This document shows, piece by piece, positions 42,188 through 52,299 of a DNA stretch of 64,000 nt. The notes beneath the pieces are model-generated. The model searched no databases, was not told the origin of the DNA, and saw only the letters and a list, made by a program, of their open reading frames with translations. The DNA lies in NCBI GenBank assembly GCA_963777905.1, contig CAVZSM010000015.1, positions 1 through 64,000 of the forward strand. Direction: 5' to 3'. This stretch comes from Trebonia sp963777905. Its GTDB lineage: Bacteria; Actinomycetota; Actinomycetes; Streptosporangiales; Streptosporangiaceae. The position numbers and the translations under genes were made by a program. Every line of letters begins with the position of its first letter. Within the stretch, counting starts at the first letter, position 1.

Positions 42188-44956
42188 GTGGACGAGCCGT
42201 TCGTGGGCAGGACCGCCGAACTGGCCGAGCTGCGCCGGCAGTTCGAACTCGCCATGGCCGGACAGGGACGGGTGGTCGTGCTCGAAGGGCCCGCCGGCGG
42301 CGGGAAGACGGCGCTGATCCGGCGGTGCCTGCCGGGCTGGGCCGGGCACGCGGAGACGGTGCTTCTCTCCGGCGACGAGACGGAATTCGCCCTGGCGGGC
42401 GGGCTGCTCAGCCAGCTGGTCGAGCACTCAGGGGAAGCGGCCAGCGCCGAGCTGGCCGCCCTGCTGGCTGGCGGGCACGCCGATCCGCTGTCAGCGGGCT
42501 CGGCGATGCTGACGCTGCTGCGGGTGCGCGCCGGCGCGACCCCGCTCGTGGTTGCCGTGGACGACGCCCAGTGGGGCGATGACCTGTCGCTGCGGGCGCT
42601 GAGCTTCGCCGCGCGGCGACTGGCGGCGGACCCGGTGCTGTGCGTGGTCGCCTGCCAGTCCGGCGGGCTGGCCAGGCTTCCTGCTGGCCTGGTCCGGGCG
42701 GCCGCCGAGCATGGCGCGCGGCTGGCGCTGGCTGGCCTGACCACCGCCGAGGTCACCGAGCTGGCCGAGCTGACCGGGCCACCGGGTGCGGGCCGACTGC
42801 CGAGCCGGGCCGCCGAGCGGCTGCGCGAGCACACCGACGGCATCCCGCTGTACGTCAGGGAGCTGCTCCACGACCTGCCCGGCCAGATGCTGCGCGCACC
42901 GGGCGTGGCCTTGCCGGCGCCGCGGTCGCTGCACGCGCTGGTCGGGTCCCGGCTGACGGCGTGCACCGCGGACGCGGAATCCCTCGTGGTGGCCGCGGCG
43001 GTGCTCGGCGCCGACTGTGACCTCGCCGACGCTGCGGCGCTCGCCGGCCTGGACGACCCGCTGCCCGCGCTGCAGGAGGCCATCGGGCAGCGACTGCTTG
43101 CCGAGCAGTCGGCTGCGGGGCGGCGCAGGATCGCGTTCCCGCACGCGCTGATCAGGGCCGCCGTGTACCAGGACATCGGGGTGGCGCGCCGGGCCGCGCT
43201 GCACCGCGCCGCGGCCGGCCTGACCAGCGGCGGCGCGGCTCTCGCGCACCGGGTGGCGGGCAGCGCAGGCGCCGACAGCCGGCTGGCGGGGGAGCTGGCC
43301 GCGTCCGCGGCCGCCGCGTGCGCCGACGGTCAGCTGATCGTCGCGGCCGAGCAGCTGCTGATGGCCGCCCAGCTGGCCGACAGCCGGCCCACCGCGGAGG
43401 GCTGGCTGGCCGAAGCGGTCGGGCTGCTGATCGACGCGGGCGACGCGGGCCGGGCGCGCGAATACGCCGAGCAGGTCCGGGCGATGACCCCGTCGCCCCA
43501 GCGTGACCTGCTCCTCGGCCGGCTGGACCTGCTCTCGGGCGCGGGGGAGCCCGCCGAGCGACGGATCAATGGCGCCTGGGCCGCGCTAGCCGACGACGCC
43601 GGCGCAGGCCGCGAGCCGGCCCGTGAGGCCGCCGCCAAGGCGGCGTGCGAGCTGGCGCTGGTGCTGGCCGGCCAGCAGCGGCTGACCGATGCCGCCTCCT
43701 GGGCGCGGCGCTCGGCGACCACCGCGGTGTCTTCGTACACCCGTGGCTGCTCGCGTGCGGTGGAGGGCAGCACGCTCGCGCTGACCGGGCAGGCCAGGCG
43801 AGCCAGGACGCTGCTGGAAGGCGAGCTCACCCGGTGCACCGACGACGCCGCCCGCGCGATGCTGCACGCCGGCCTCGGCGGCGCGCTGCTGTACGCCGAC
43901 GACCTCCCCGGCGCCGCCGGGCACCTGGCCGCCGCCCGGGCCGGGGAGGCCTTGCTGCCGATGGCCCACCTGCTGGAGCACCGGCTGCTCGATGTCACCC
44001 TGGCCTACCGCGCCGGGCACTGGGACGAAGCCGCCGCCGGCGGCGAGCGGCTGATCACCCTGATCGACGACCTTGACCAGGGCTGGCAGCTCGGCCGGGC
44101 GCACCTGGCCGCGGTGTACGCCGCCGCCGGCCGCGGCCGCTGGGAGACCGCCGCCCGGCACGCCGCCGCGGCGGCCGGGCGGCCAGGCGCCGGGACCTTC
44201 GCCCTGGCGGAGGCGCTGACGGCGATCGCCGTCGCTCGCGATGACCTCCCGGCCGTGCTGGCCGCCGGGGCGGACGCCGCCGCCGATCCGATCCGGCTGC
44301 GCCGGATGGAACCCGCCAGGCTGACCTTCTGGCCGGCCTACGCCGCCGCGCTAGCGCGCGCCGGCGAGCACGCCAGGGCCGCTCAGACGCTGGTCCCGTA
44401 CGAGCGGCGCGCCGCCGCCTGCGGCCGCCGCAGCGCGATGGCCGCGGCCAGCCGCGCCCGCGGCATCCTGCACGCCGCCCGGCACCAGGACGAAGACGCG
44501 CTGGCCGCGTTCGACACCAGCCTGGCCCACCTGGACGGGCTCGGCATGCCCTTCGAAGAGGCCGTGACCCGGCTGGAGCGGGGCCGCCTGCTGCGCCGGG
44601 CGGGCCAGCGCCGCGCCGCCGCCCGCGACATCGGCGCGGCCCGGGTGCTGTTCGGCGGCCTGGGCGCCGAGCCCTTCCTGGCCCGCTGCGACCAGGAACT
44701 CGGCGCCAGCCCGGCCTCGGCACAAGGCCACGGCCAAGACCACGGCAACGGCCACGGCCACCTGAGGCCGCCGCTGACCGCCCGTCAGCTGTCAGTGGCG
44801 CAGGCCGCCGCCGCCGGGAAGACCAACCGGCAGATCGCCGCCGAGCTGTACATCAGCGTCAAGACCGTCGAGTTTCACCTCGCCCAGATCCTGGCCCGGC
44901 TGGACGTGGATTCCCGCACCGAGATCGCCCGCGCGCTCGCCGCGCCCGGCGCGTAA
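42188..44956 (+). CDS. LuxR-family ATP-binding regulator 3 (LAL type, 922 aa)
   Basis: GTG 42188 with AGGAGGGGGG upstream. Walker A GPAGGGKT (34-41), Walker B-like PLVVAVDDAQWGDDLSLRAL, long alanine-rich helical region, a His/Gly-rich linker (GHGQDHGNGHGH) and C-terminal HTH (LTARQLSVAQAAAAGKTNRQ then IAAELYISVKTVEFHLAQIL). This is a classic LAL regulator. The TetR operator pair upstream suggests it is under TetR control. Confidence 0.92.
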   Translation: MDEPFVGRTAELAELRRQFELAMAGQGRVVVLEGPAGGGKTALIRRCLPGWAGHAETVLLSGDETEFALAGGLLSQLVEHSGEAASAELAALLAGGHADPLSAGSAMLTLLRVRAGATPLVVAVDDAQWGDDLSLRALSFAARRLAADPVLCVVACQSGGLARLPAGLVRAAAEHGARLALAGLTTAEVTELAELTGPPGAGRLPSRAAERLREHTDGIPLYVRELLHDLPGQMLRAPGVALPAPRSLHALVGSRLTACTADAESLVVAAAVLGADCDLADAAALAGLDDPLPALQEAIGQRLLAEQSAAGRRRIAFPHALIRAAVYQDIGVARRAALHRAAAGLTSGGAALAHRVAGSAGADSRLAGELAASAAAACADGQLIVAAEQLLMAAQLADSRPTAEGWLAEAVGLLIDAGDAGRAREYAEQVRAMTPSPQRDLLLGRLDLLSGAGEPAERRINGAWAALADDAGAGREPAREAAAKAACELALVLAGQQRLTDAASWARRSATTAVSSYTRGCSRAVEGSTLALTGQARRARTLLEGELTRCTDDAARAMLHAGLGGALLYADDLPGAAGHLAAARAGEALLPMAHLLEHRLLDVTLAYRAGHWDEAAAGGERLITLIDDLDQGWQLGRAHLAAVYAAAGRGRWETAARHAAAAAGRPGAGTFALAEALTAIAVARDDLPAVLAAGADAAADPIRLRRMEPARLTFWPAYAAALARAGEHARAAQTLVPYERRAAACGRRSAMAAASRARGILHAARHQDEDALAAFDTSLAHLDGLGMPFEEAVTRLERGRLLRRAGQRRAAARDIGAARVLFGGLGAEPFLARCDQELGASPASAQGHGQDHGNGHGHLRPPLTARQLSVAQAAAAGKTNRQIAAELYISVKTVEFHLAQILARLDVDSRTEIARALAAPGA

Positions 44957-44980
44957 GCGGTCGTCCCTGACGCGCCGGCG

Positions 44981-46000
<1,020 letters not shown>

Positions 46001-46052
46001 CCTGTCAATAATGCCACTTTCGCGGCGCCACGGCCAGGTGAAGGCTGGAACC

Positions 46053-46571
46053 ATGCGAGGCATACACAGCGACCATCGCACCTCTTCCGCAGCGCCGGGC
46101 CCGGACGATCTCCTGCTCGGCGACCCGCTCGGCCTGCGGCCGTCCGGCCCCGCCGACCGGATGCGCGCGCGGGTATTCGGCGCGTCGCTGGACAGCCAGC
46201 TGGCGGCCGGCGTGCCACCGGAATCGTCGCGGCTGCTGGCCGCGCGGGCCAGGGAGATCGTTACGCTGCGCCGCCGCCAGGCGCTGGCGCGCGACTGGGA
46301 GCATCTGCTGCGCGTCGCGCGCGGCCCAACGCCGGGCCAGGCCCGCCGGGTCTGCGCCGCCCCGATCGCCAAGGAAGAGCCGGCCATCAGGGAACTGGCG
46401 GAACGCCTCGGCACGCCGCTGCCCGTCGGGGCGCGCGGCGTGGCCATGGCGACCGTCCTGCTGACCGACGCAACCGGCCCGGTGTACAACCGGCGCAGCC
46501 GCGAGACCCTCACCACCGCGCTCGAGGCCGCGATAGAACAGCTCGACCCCGCGCAGCCGGTCTTCACCTGA
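46053..46571 (+). CDS. conserved actinomycete hypothetical protein (172 aa)
   Basis: Helical and Arg/Ala-rich. Segments RPSGPADRMRARVFGASLDS, ESSRLLAARAREIVTLRRRQ and VAMATVLLTDATGPVYNRRS recall a family of uncharacterised Streptomyces-type proteins with a conserved GVAM...LLTDGTGPLY end. No enzyme motif or membrane segment. ATG 46053 has AGGTGAAGG upstream and fits divergence from the AraC gene at 46000. Confidence 0.7.
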   Translation: MRGIHSDHRTSSAAPGPDDLLLGDPLGLRPSGPADRMRARVFGASLDSQLAAGVPPESSRLLAARAREIVTLRRRQALARDWEHLLRVARGPTPGQARRVCAAPIAKEEPAIRELAERLGTPLPVGARGVAMATVLLTDATGPVYNRRSRETLTTALEAAIEQLDPAQPVFT

Positions 46572-46592
46572 CCTGCCGACCGGCCGCCGTCG

Positions 46593-48179
46593 TCACGGCA
46601 CCGTGTACGCCACCACCTGCGGGAGCCCGCCCCTGGCGGTCGCGGTCTTGTCGGGAGCGCCCGCGGCAACGATCACCGCGTTGCCGGCCACCGCGATCGG
46701 CGCGTTCGTCTCAGCGGGCAGCTTCTGCTGGTACACGATCGCGCCGGTGCTCCGGTTCAGGGCGATCAGCTCGCCGGTAAGCAGCGTGGTGACCACCAGG
46801 TTGTTGACCACGGTGGCCGCGCCGAGCGGGAAGCTCGCCACCTTCGTGGCCCATTCCACCTTGCCGGTAGCCAGGCTGAGCGCTTCCACTTCCCCGCTGA
46901 CGCCGACGCCGGCCGAGGCGTCGGCGGTGACGCTCTGCAGGCTGCTGATCGTGAGCGGCAGGTTAATGGTCTCCGCGTAGACGGTGCCGTCCGCCAGCGC
47001 CATGTTGGCCAGGATGCCGCCGTACGATCCCGGCGCGATCACGTAGGGCGGCTTCAGGGTGATCTTGTGCTCGAGCAGCAGCAGCGAGTCGTCGTCGTGA
47101 CCGTTGTGCTCGCCGACCGGCGTCTTCCACAGCAGCGCCCCTGTCTGGGCGTTCATCGCGTAGACGTCGCCCATCTTGCCGCCGCCGATGATCGCCGGCA
47201 CCCCGCCCACCGTCGCCGCGATCGGCGACGCCTGCATGTCCCAGTCCTTGAAGTCGTTCGGCACGGCCTGGTAGTACCAGCGCAGCTTCCCCGTCGCCGC
47301 GTCCAGGTTCACCTCGCTGTTGGTGTAGAGCAGCCGGGCCGGCTGCGAGATAGCTGAGCCGAGCGACTGGTACGGGTTTCCTGTCCCGAACGTCACCGTT
47401 CCGTCGCCTCCGACCAGCGGCGTCTCCCAGGCGCCGCCCGCCCCGAGGCCGAGCGCCTGCACGCCGGGCGCCGGCCCGGTCAGCGTGTTGAACTTCCACA
47501 GCAGCGCGCCGTTCGACGCGTTGAGCGCCATCAGCACCCCGCCGCCAGGGCCGGACCCGTAGGCGGTGGACAGGTAAACCCGCCCGCCAGAAACCTGCGG
47601 CTGCATCTCGAACGTCCCCTCGCCGCTGCTCAGCAGGCTGCTGTCTGTCCAGGCCGGCTTCCCGGTCGCGGCGTTGAGCGCGAATGCCGCGGTTGCCGTT
47701 TGCCCGTACACCCGGCCGTCCGCCACCGCCACCCCATTGGGCCCGGGACCGGTCTTCACCGGGGTGTCCACCTGGTACTCCCACTTCAGCTTGCCGGTGG
47801 CGAGGGATATCGCGTACACGTTGCTGTACAGGTCCTGCATGTACACGACGCCGTCCGCCACGACCGGGTTAGCGGCCAGCGAGCCGGCGCCGTGCAGGTT
47901 CGCCGCTCCCTGGCCGGTGAGCTTGAACGCCCACGCCTCCTTGAGCTGGGACACGTTGGCCGCGGTGATCGTCGAGCCCGTGGCGACCCTGGTGTTGGCC
48001 AGGTCGCCGTTCGGGTACGGCCAGGACCCTGACGCCGCGGCCGCGTCGGCGAACGTGCTGGTCACCGGCGCGGGCTGGCTTGAGCTCGCGGCGGAGCAGC
48101 CAGTGGCGAGCAGGGCCAGGGCCGACCCGGCAACCAGGCCAGAGTAGATACGACGGTGTGAAAAAAGGCTCGCAGTCAT
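46593..48179 (-). CDS. PQQ-dehydrogenase-like beta-propeller lipoprotein (528 aa)
   Basis: Signal peptide with lipobox LATGC (lipidated Cys near residue 28), then repeated quinoprotein propeller blades: VVYMQDLYSNVYAISLATGK, VYLSTAYG...GGVLMALNA, DVYAMNAQTGALLWKTPVGE. The W-motif ATGKLKW/ATGKVEW recurs. The PQQ ligand set is not certain, so it may be a structural propeller or a quinoprotein alcohol dehydrogenase-like enzyme at the cell surface. GAGGTGAA precedes ATG 48179. It diverges from the cyclase operon. Confidence 0.82.
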   Translation of the reverse strand: MTASLFSHRRIYSGLVAGSALALLATGCSAASSSQPAPVTSTFADAAAASGSWPYPNGDLANTRVATGSTITAANVSQLKEAWAFKLTGQGAANLHGAGSLAANPVVADGVVYMQDLYSNVYAISLATGKLKWEYQVDTPVKTGPGPNGVAVADGRVYGQTATAAFALNAATGKPAWTDSSLLSSGEGTFEMQPQVSGGRVYLSTAYGSGPGGGVLMALNASNGALLWKFNTLTGPAPGVQALGLGAGGAWETPLVGGDGTVTFGTGNPYQSLGSAISQPARLLYTNSEVNLDAATGKLRWYYQAVPNDFKDWDMQASPIAATVGGVPAIIGGGKMGDVYAMNAQTGALLWKTPVGEHNGHDDDSLLLLEHKITLKPPYVIAPGSYGGILANMALADGTVYAETINLPLTISSLQSVTADASAGVGVSGEVEALSLATGKVEWATKVASFPLGAATVVNNLVVTTLLTGELIALNRSTGAIVYQQKLPAETNAPIAVAGNAVIVAAGAPDKTATARGGLPQVVAYTVP

Positions 48180-48198
48180 CCGATTCACCTCATTTAAA

Positions 48199-48208
48199 GT
48201 GATATCAC
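48199..48208. promoter_or_regulatory. palindrome GTGATATCAC in divergent promoter
   Basis: A 10-base perfect palindrome within an unusually AT-rich 40-base stretch (ATTTAAAGTGATATCACAAT) 20 bases upstream of the propeller gene start. A candidate repressor site for it, and possibly for the cyclase gene at 48314. Confidence 0.45.
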
Positions 48209-48313
48209 AATGATAGATCCGTGACATCAGCTTGGTCAACCGTGCAGTCCCCCGCGAAGAACGCGCGGCCACCCTATTGACGGAACCGGCCGCCCCCGCT
48301 ACCGTGCCGGCAC

Positions 48314-49084
48314 ATGACCGATCTCGGCTCGCTCGCAGCGCGGATCGTCGACGGCTCGATCGAGGTCATCGACCTCACGTCGCCGCTGCACGCGGGGACA
48401 CCCATCCTCCAGCTGCCGCCCCAGTGGGGCCAGACGAACACCTTCCAGCTCGAGGAGATCAGCCGTTACGACGACCGGGGCCCCGCCTGGTACTGGAACA
48501 ACATCCGCACCGGCGAGCACACCGGCACGCACCTGGACGCGCCGAACCACTGGGTCACCGGCAAGGATCTCGAGGACGTGTCCCAGATCCCGCCGGGCCG
48601 GCTGATCGGCCCCGCGGTCGTCATCGATCGCGTCGCCGAGGCGACGCGGAACCCCGACTACCTCCTCGACGCCGGGGACCTCGACGACTGGCAGCAGCAG
48701 CACGGCCCGCTGCCAGAACACGGCTGGCTCCTCTTCCGCACCGGCTGGTCCGGCCGCGGCGACGACCCGCGGCGGTTCGCCAACGCCGACGACAAGGGCG
48801 CGCACACGCCGGGCATGACGCACGCCGCCGCCAGGTACCTGGCCGCGAGCGACCTGCTGGGAGTGGGCGTGGAGACGGTCGGCACCGACGCGGGCCAGGC
48901 CTACGGCTTCGACCCCGCGTTCCCGTGCCATCAGGAGGTGCTCGGCGCGGGCAAGTACGGCCTCACCCAGCTCCGCAACCTCGACAGGCTCCCGGTGACG
49001 GGCGCGGTCGTCATCGCCGCCCCGCTGCCGATCGTCACCGGCTCAGGCTCGCCGGCCCGCGTGCTCGCGCTCGTAGAGAAATGA
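48314..49084 (+). CDS. cyclase/kynurenine-formamidase-like metal hydrolase (256 aa)
   Basis: The metal site EHTGTHLDAPNHW is the H-x3-H-x-D motif of the cyclase family (PF04199), used in amide or lactone hydrolysis. EVIDLTSPLHAGTPI opens the fold. ATG 48314 lacks a clear ribosome site, so it may be leaderless. It overlaps the ThDP enzyme gene by four bases (ATGA), implying a two-step pathway: hydrolysis, then decarboxylation or ligation. Confidence 0.86.
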   Translation: MTDLGSLAARIVDGSIEVIDLTSPLHAGTPILQLPPQWGQTNTFQLEEISRYDDRGPAWYWNNIRTGEHTGTHLDAPNHWVTGKDLEDVSQIPPGRLIGPAVVIDRVAEATRNPDYLLDAGDLDDWQQQHGPLPEHGWLLFRTGWSGRGDDPRRFANADDKGAHTPGMTHAAARYLAASDLLGVGVETVGTDAGQAYGFDPAFPCHQEVLGAGKYGLTQLRNLDRLPVTGAVVIAAPLPIVTGSGSPARVLALVEK

Positions 49085-50739
49085 CCACCGTCGCCAACGC
49101 GGTCGGCGCCGCGCTGGCCCAGGCGGGTGTCAGGACCGTGTTCGGCGTGGTCGGCAGCGGCAACTTCCACGTCACGAACGCGCTGACCGCGGGCGGCGCC
49201 CGCTTCGTCGCCGCGCGGCACGAGGGCGGCGCCGCCGTGATGGCCGACGCCTACGCGCGCCTGTCCGGCGAGCTAGGCGTGCTGTCGGTACACCAGGGCC
49301 CGGGCCTGACCAACGCGCTGACCGGCATCACCGAGGCGGCCAAGAGCCGCACCCCGCTGCTGATCCTGGCCCCCGCGGCGACCAGCCCGCGATCGAACTT
49401 CTACCTCGACGACGCCGCGCTGGCCACCGCCGTCGGCGCGGTCCCCGTGCGGCTCGGCGCCGCGGCCACCGCCGCCGCGGACCTGGCCCGCGCCTGCCGC
49501 ATCGCCGTCGCCGAACGGCGCACCGTGCTGCTCAGCATGCCGCTCGACGTGCAGGCCGCGGCCGCGTCGCCGTTCACCTTGCCCGCCGTGCCGCCAGCCA
49601 CGCTCCCCGCACCGGCCAGCGAGGCGGTCGCCGCGCTCGCCGACGCCCTGACCGCCGCCCGCAGGCCGGTCTTTCTCGCCGGCCGGGGCGCTAGAAATGC
49701 GGGAAAAGAAATAAAGCATTTGTCCGAACGTACGGGGGCTCTTCTAGCCACCTCCGCCGTCTCTCGCGGCTTGTTCCGCGACGCGCCGTTCAGTCTCGAC
49801 GTCAGCGGCGGCTTCGCCACCCCGGTCGCGGCCGACCTGATCAAGGACGCCGACCTGCTGGTCGGCTGGGGCTGCGCGCTGAACATGTGGACGCTGCGGC
49901 ACGGCACGCTCGTCGGCGACAACACGACCGTGGTCCAGGTCGACCTCGACCCTGACGCGCTCGGCGCGCACCACCGGATCGACCTCGGCGTCACCGGCGA
50001 CACGGCGGCGACGGCCAGGGCGGTCCACGAGGAGCTGGACCGGCGCGCCGGCGGACCGCCGCCGCCGGGGGAGTGGCCGCGGGGCTACCGGTCCGCGGAA
50101 ATCGCCGGCCGCCTCGCCCGCGAGGGCCGCTGGCGCGACGTGCCCTATGAAGAGGCGCACGAACAAGGCCGTATCGACCCGCGCACGCTGTCCATCGCAC
50201 TCGACGACATGCTGCCCGCACAGCGGACGGTCGCGGTCGACTCGGGCAACTTCATGGGCTATCCGGCCATGTACCTCGACGTCCCCGGCGCCGACGGCTT
50301 CGTCTTCACCCAGGCCTTCCAGTCGATCGGACTGGGGCTCGCGACCGCGATCGGCGCCGCCGTCGCCCGCCAGGACCGGCTGACCGTGGCCGCGCTCGGC
50401 GACGGCGGCCTGCTGATGAGCGTCGCCGACCTGGAGACCGCGGTCCGCCTCGGCCTCGACCTCCTCGTCGTCGTATACGACGACGAGGCCTACGGCGCGG
50501 AAGTGCACCACTTCGGCCCGGACGGCTACCCGCTCGACCACGTCACGTTCCCGCCGGCCGACATCGCCGGCATCGGCCGCGGCTTCGGCTGCGCAGCGGT
50601 CACCGTCCGCGCCCTGGGGGACCTGGACGCGGTCGCGGCCTGGCTGGCCGGGCCGCGTGACCGCCCGATGGTCGTGGACGCGAAGGTGACCCGCGGCGAG
50701 CCGTCGTGGTGGCTGGCCGAAGCCTTCCGCGGCCACTGA
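49081..50739 (+). CDS. thiamine-diphosphate-dependent enzyme (acetolactate synthase/benzoylformate decarboxylase family, 552 aa)
   Basis: Three ThDP-enzyme domains. AARHEGGAAVMADAYAR holds the cofactor-activating Glu. The central domain starts at PVFLAGRGARNAG. The C-terminal GDGGLLMSVADLETAVRLGL followed by DLLVVVYDDEAYG is the Mg/ThDP motif with Asp in place of the usual Asn (YNNxxYG). Bases 49693-49746 use rare low-GC codons (AGA AAT, AAA GAA ATA AAG) inside a very GC-rich gene. Its partner is the cyclase just upstream; the substrate, perhaps an aromatic 2-oxoacid, is unknown. Confidence 0.87.
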   Translation: MTTVANAVGAALAQAGVRTVFGVVGSGNFHVTNALTAGGARFVAARHEGGAAVMADAYARLSGELGVLSVHQGPGLTNALTGITEAAKSRTPLLILAPAATSPRSNFYLDDAALATAVGAVPVRLGAAATAAADLARACRIAVAERRTVLLSMPLDVQAAAASPFTLPAVPPATLPAPASEAVAALADALTAARRPVFLAGRGARNAGKEIKHLSERTGALLATSAVSRGLFRDAPFSLDVSGGFATPVAADLIKDADLLVGWGCALNMWTLRHGTLVGDNTTVVQVDLDPDALGAHHRIDLGVTGDTAATARAVHEELDRRAGGPPPPGEWPRGYRSAEIAGRLAREGRWRDVPYEEAHEQGRIDPRTLSIALDDMLPAQRTVAVDSGNFMGYPAMYLDVPGADGFVFTQAFQSIGLGLATAIGAAVARQDRLTVAALGDGGLLMSVADLETAVRLGLDLLVVVYDDEAYGAEVHHFGPDGYPLDHVTFPPADIAGIGRGFGCAAVTVRALGDLDAVAAWLAGPRDRPMVVDAKVTRGEPSWWLAEAFRGH

Positions 50740-50758
50740 CGACCGCGGAAGCCTCGCC

Positions 50759-51595
50759 TCAGTCGGACTCGGTAACCTCGCGTTCCTTGTGCGTGGTCTC
50801 CGAACGTCCCGGCGGGAAGATCCGCTCCGCCGCGCGGATCAGCTGGTCGGCCCGGTCCCGCATCATCTCGAACCGCTGGACGACCTGCTCGACCCGGTCC
50901 TGCAGCCGCTCGGCGGGATCCCGCCACTCCCGGTGATCGCCCGGCCCGTGCTGACCGTGGTGTGGCGGGTGCGGGGGATGCGGCGGGTGCGGGGGATGCG
51001 GCGGATGCGGCCGGTGGTGCCAGCCGCCGCGGCCGTCGTGTTCGTATTCGCCTTCGTCTTCGTCATCGCCGATGTCGCCGGCCAGTTCCCCGGCGGCGTC
51101 GGCGGCTTCCTCCGCCTGCTCGGCCGCCTCGGCCGCCTTGCCGGCCAGCTCGATGGCCTGCTCGGCCCGCCGCCGGGCCTGCTCGGCGGCGGCGCGGGCC
51201 TCGTCGGCCCGCTGCTGGGCCCGGGCGATCTCCTCGTCGGAGCCCCATTCCCTGGTCAGGTCGGCCGCTTCCTGGGTCAGGTCCGCGGCGCTCTCCGCCG
51301 CGCTCGCGGCCTCATCCGCGCGCTCTGCCCGGATCTCGGCTTCCTCCGCCGCCTCCCGCGCGCGCTCGGCGAGCTCACGAGCCCGGCGGGCCTGCTCTTC
51401 AGCGGCTGCCTGCTCTTCGGCGGCGTACTGTTCTTCCGCGGCGTACTGTTCTGCCGCGGCCCGCTCTTCGTCAGGCTCGAGCTCCACGTCGTCGTCGTGC
51501 TCGTCCTGCACGGCGTGCCTGGCGACGCTGTACGGCTCGCCGGTCTCCGCCATCCGCTGCCGCGTGGCGCTCTTCCTGGCTTTGTCCGCAGTCAT
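50759..51595 (-). CDS. alanine-rich coiled-coil protein with His-Pro-Pro repeat (278 aa)
   Basis: N-terminus MTADKARKSATRQRMAETGE then PYSVARHAV, a short conserved motif I recall at the ends of several unrelated actinomycete proteins. Residues about 45-190 form a highly charged Ala/Glu/Arg coiled coil with heptads (AAEEQARRARELAERAREAA). A (HPP)5 tract follows, then a short helical end. No enzyme motif. ATG 51595 is chosen because of the motif and GGAAGAAG upstream. Possible scaffold or DNA/cell-envelope associated protein; unproved. Confidence 0.7.
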   Translation of the reverse strand: MTADKARKSATRQRMAETGEPYSVARHAVQDEHDDDVELEPDEERAAAEQYAAEEQYAAEEQAAAEEQARRARELAERAREAAEEAEIRAERADEAASAAESAADLTQEAADLTREWGSDEEIARAQQRADEARAAAEQARRRAEQAIELAGKAAEAAEQAEEAADAAGELAGDIGDDEDEGEYEHDGRGGWHHRPHPPHPPHPPHPPHPPHHGQHGPGDHREWRDPAERLQDRVEQVVQRFEMMRDRADQLIRAAERIFPPGRSETTHKEREVTESD

Positions 51596-51802
51596 GATCG
51601 CTCTTCTTCCCGGCGAGTCTGCCCGCGTCTGCTCGCCACGGTGCAGAGCCATGACTAAGTGAAGGCACCCGAGTCGTGGACCCTTGTCCTCGTCGCCGCC
51701 GGCGGCGCGGGCCGCTGGAAAGCTCGGAAGCGGGCAGGAATGCGCTGCCAACTAGCAGCAGGCTACATCACGATATAACGCGTTGCAAGAGCCATGCGCT
51801 GC

Positions 51803-52144
51803 TCACTTGTGCTGGGCGCACTGGACACAGGTGGCGGCCGCCGGACGTGCTGCCAGCCGACCCTGCCCGACGGGCTGGCCGCACCGGACACAGATGCCAT
51901 ACGTGCCCTTGTCGAGCCTGCCGATGGCGGCGTCGATCTCCGCGATCTGTTCCAGGGCCTGCGTGAGTAGCGCGGCGGTGTGCTGCCGCTCGAACGCGAG
52001 GGTCGCGCCTTCCGGGTCGTGCTCGTCGTCGGTACCCGCCTCGCTCGCAGCCGCGGCGATCCCGGCGAACTCCCGGTCCAGGGCCGCGGCCAGGCTGCGG
52101 GCACGCGCGCGCTCCGCCAGCAGCAGTCCGCGGGTAGTCGTCAC
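51803..52144 (-). CDS. DksA/TraR-type C4 zinc-finger protein (113 aa)
   Basis: GTG 52144. A helical hairpin (LLAERARARSLAAALDREFA ... LTQALEQIAEIDAAIGRLDK) precedes GTYGICVRCGQPVGQGRL and ATCVQCAQ, the four zinc cysteines of the DksA/TraR family. The tip acidic residues typical of true DksA are not clear, so the RNA-polymerase role is by analogy. It is followed by an intergenic region and a secreted protein on the other strand. Confidence 0.85.
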   Translation of the reverse strand: MTTTRGLLLAERARARSLAAALDREFAGIAAAASEAGTDDEHDPEGATLAFERQHTAALLTQALEQIAEIDAAIGRLDKGTYGICVRCGQPVGQGRLAARPAAATCVQCAQHK

Positions 52145-52299
52145 CTGCCCGATTGTAGGTACGCCGCCGATGAGTCGCTCGCAGCGCGTCGCCGCGCTCT
52201 ACGGACGCCGCACTTCTTAGGTTCCTTTAAGGTCACCGGACGACCCGTTTTCGGCGGGGCCGCTGGACTGGCTGCATCCGATCCACGAAGGAGCGTGTC

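Noticed and set aside
50940..51010. GGGGGATGCGGCGGGTGC tandem repeat as a regulatory minisatellite
   Set aside because: It is the coding repeat for the His-Pro-Pro tract of the gene at 50759-51595.
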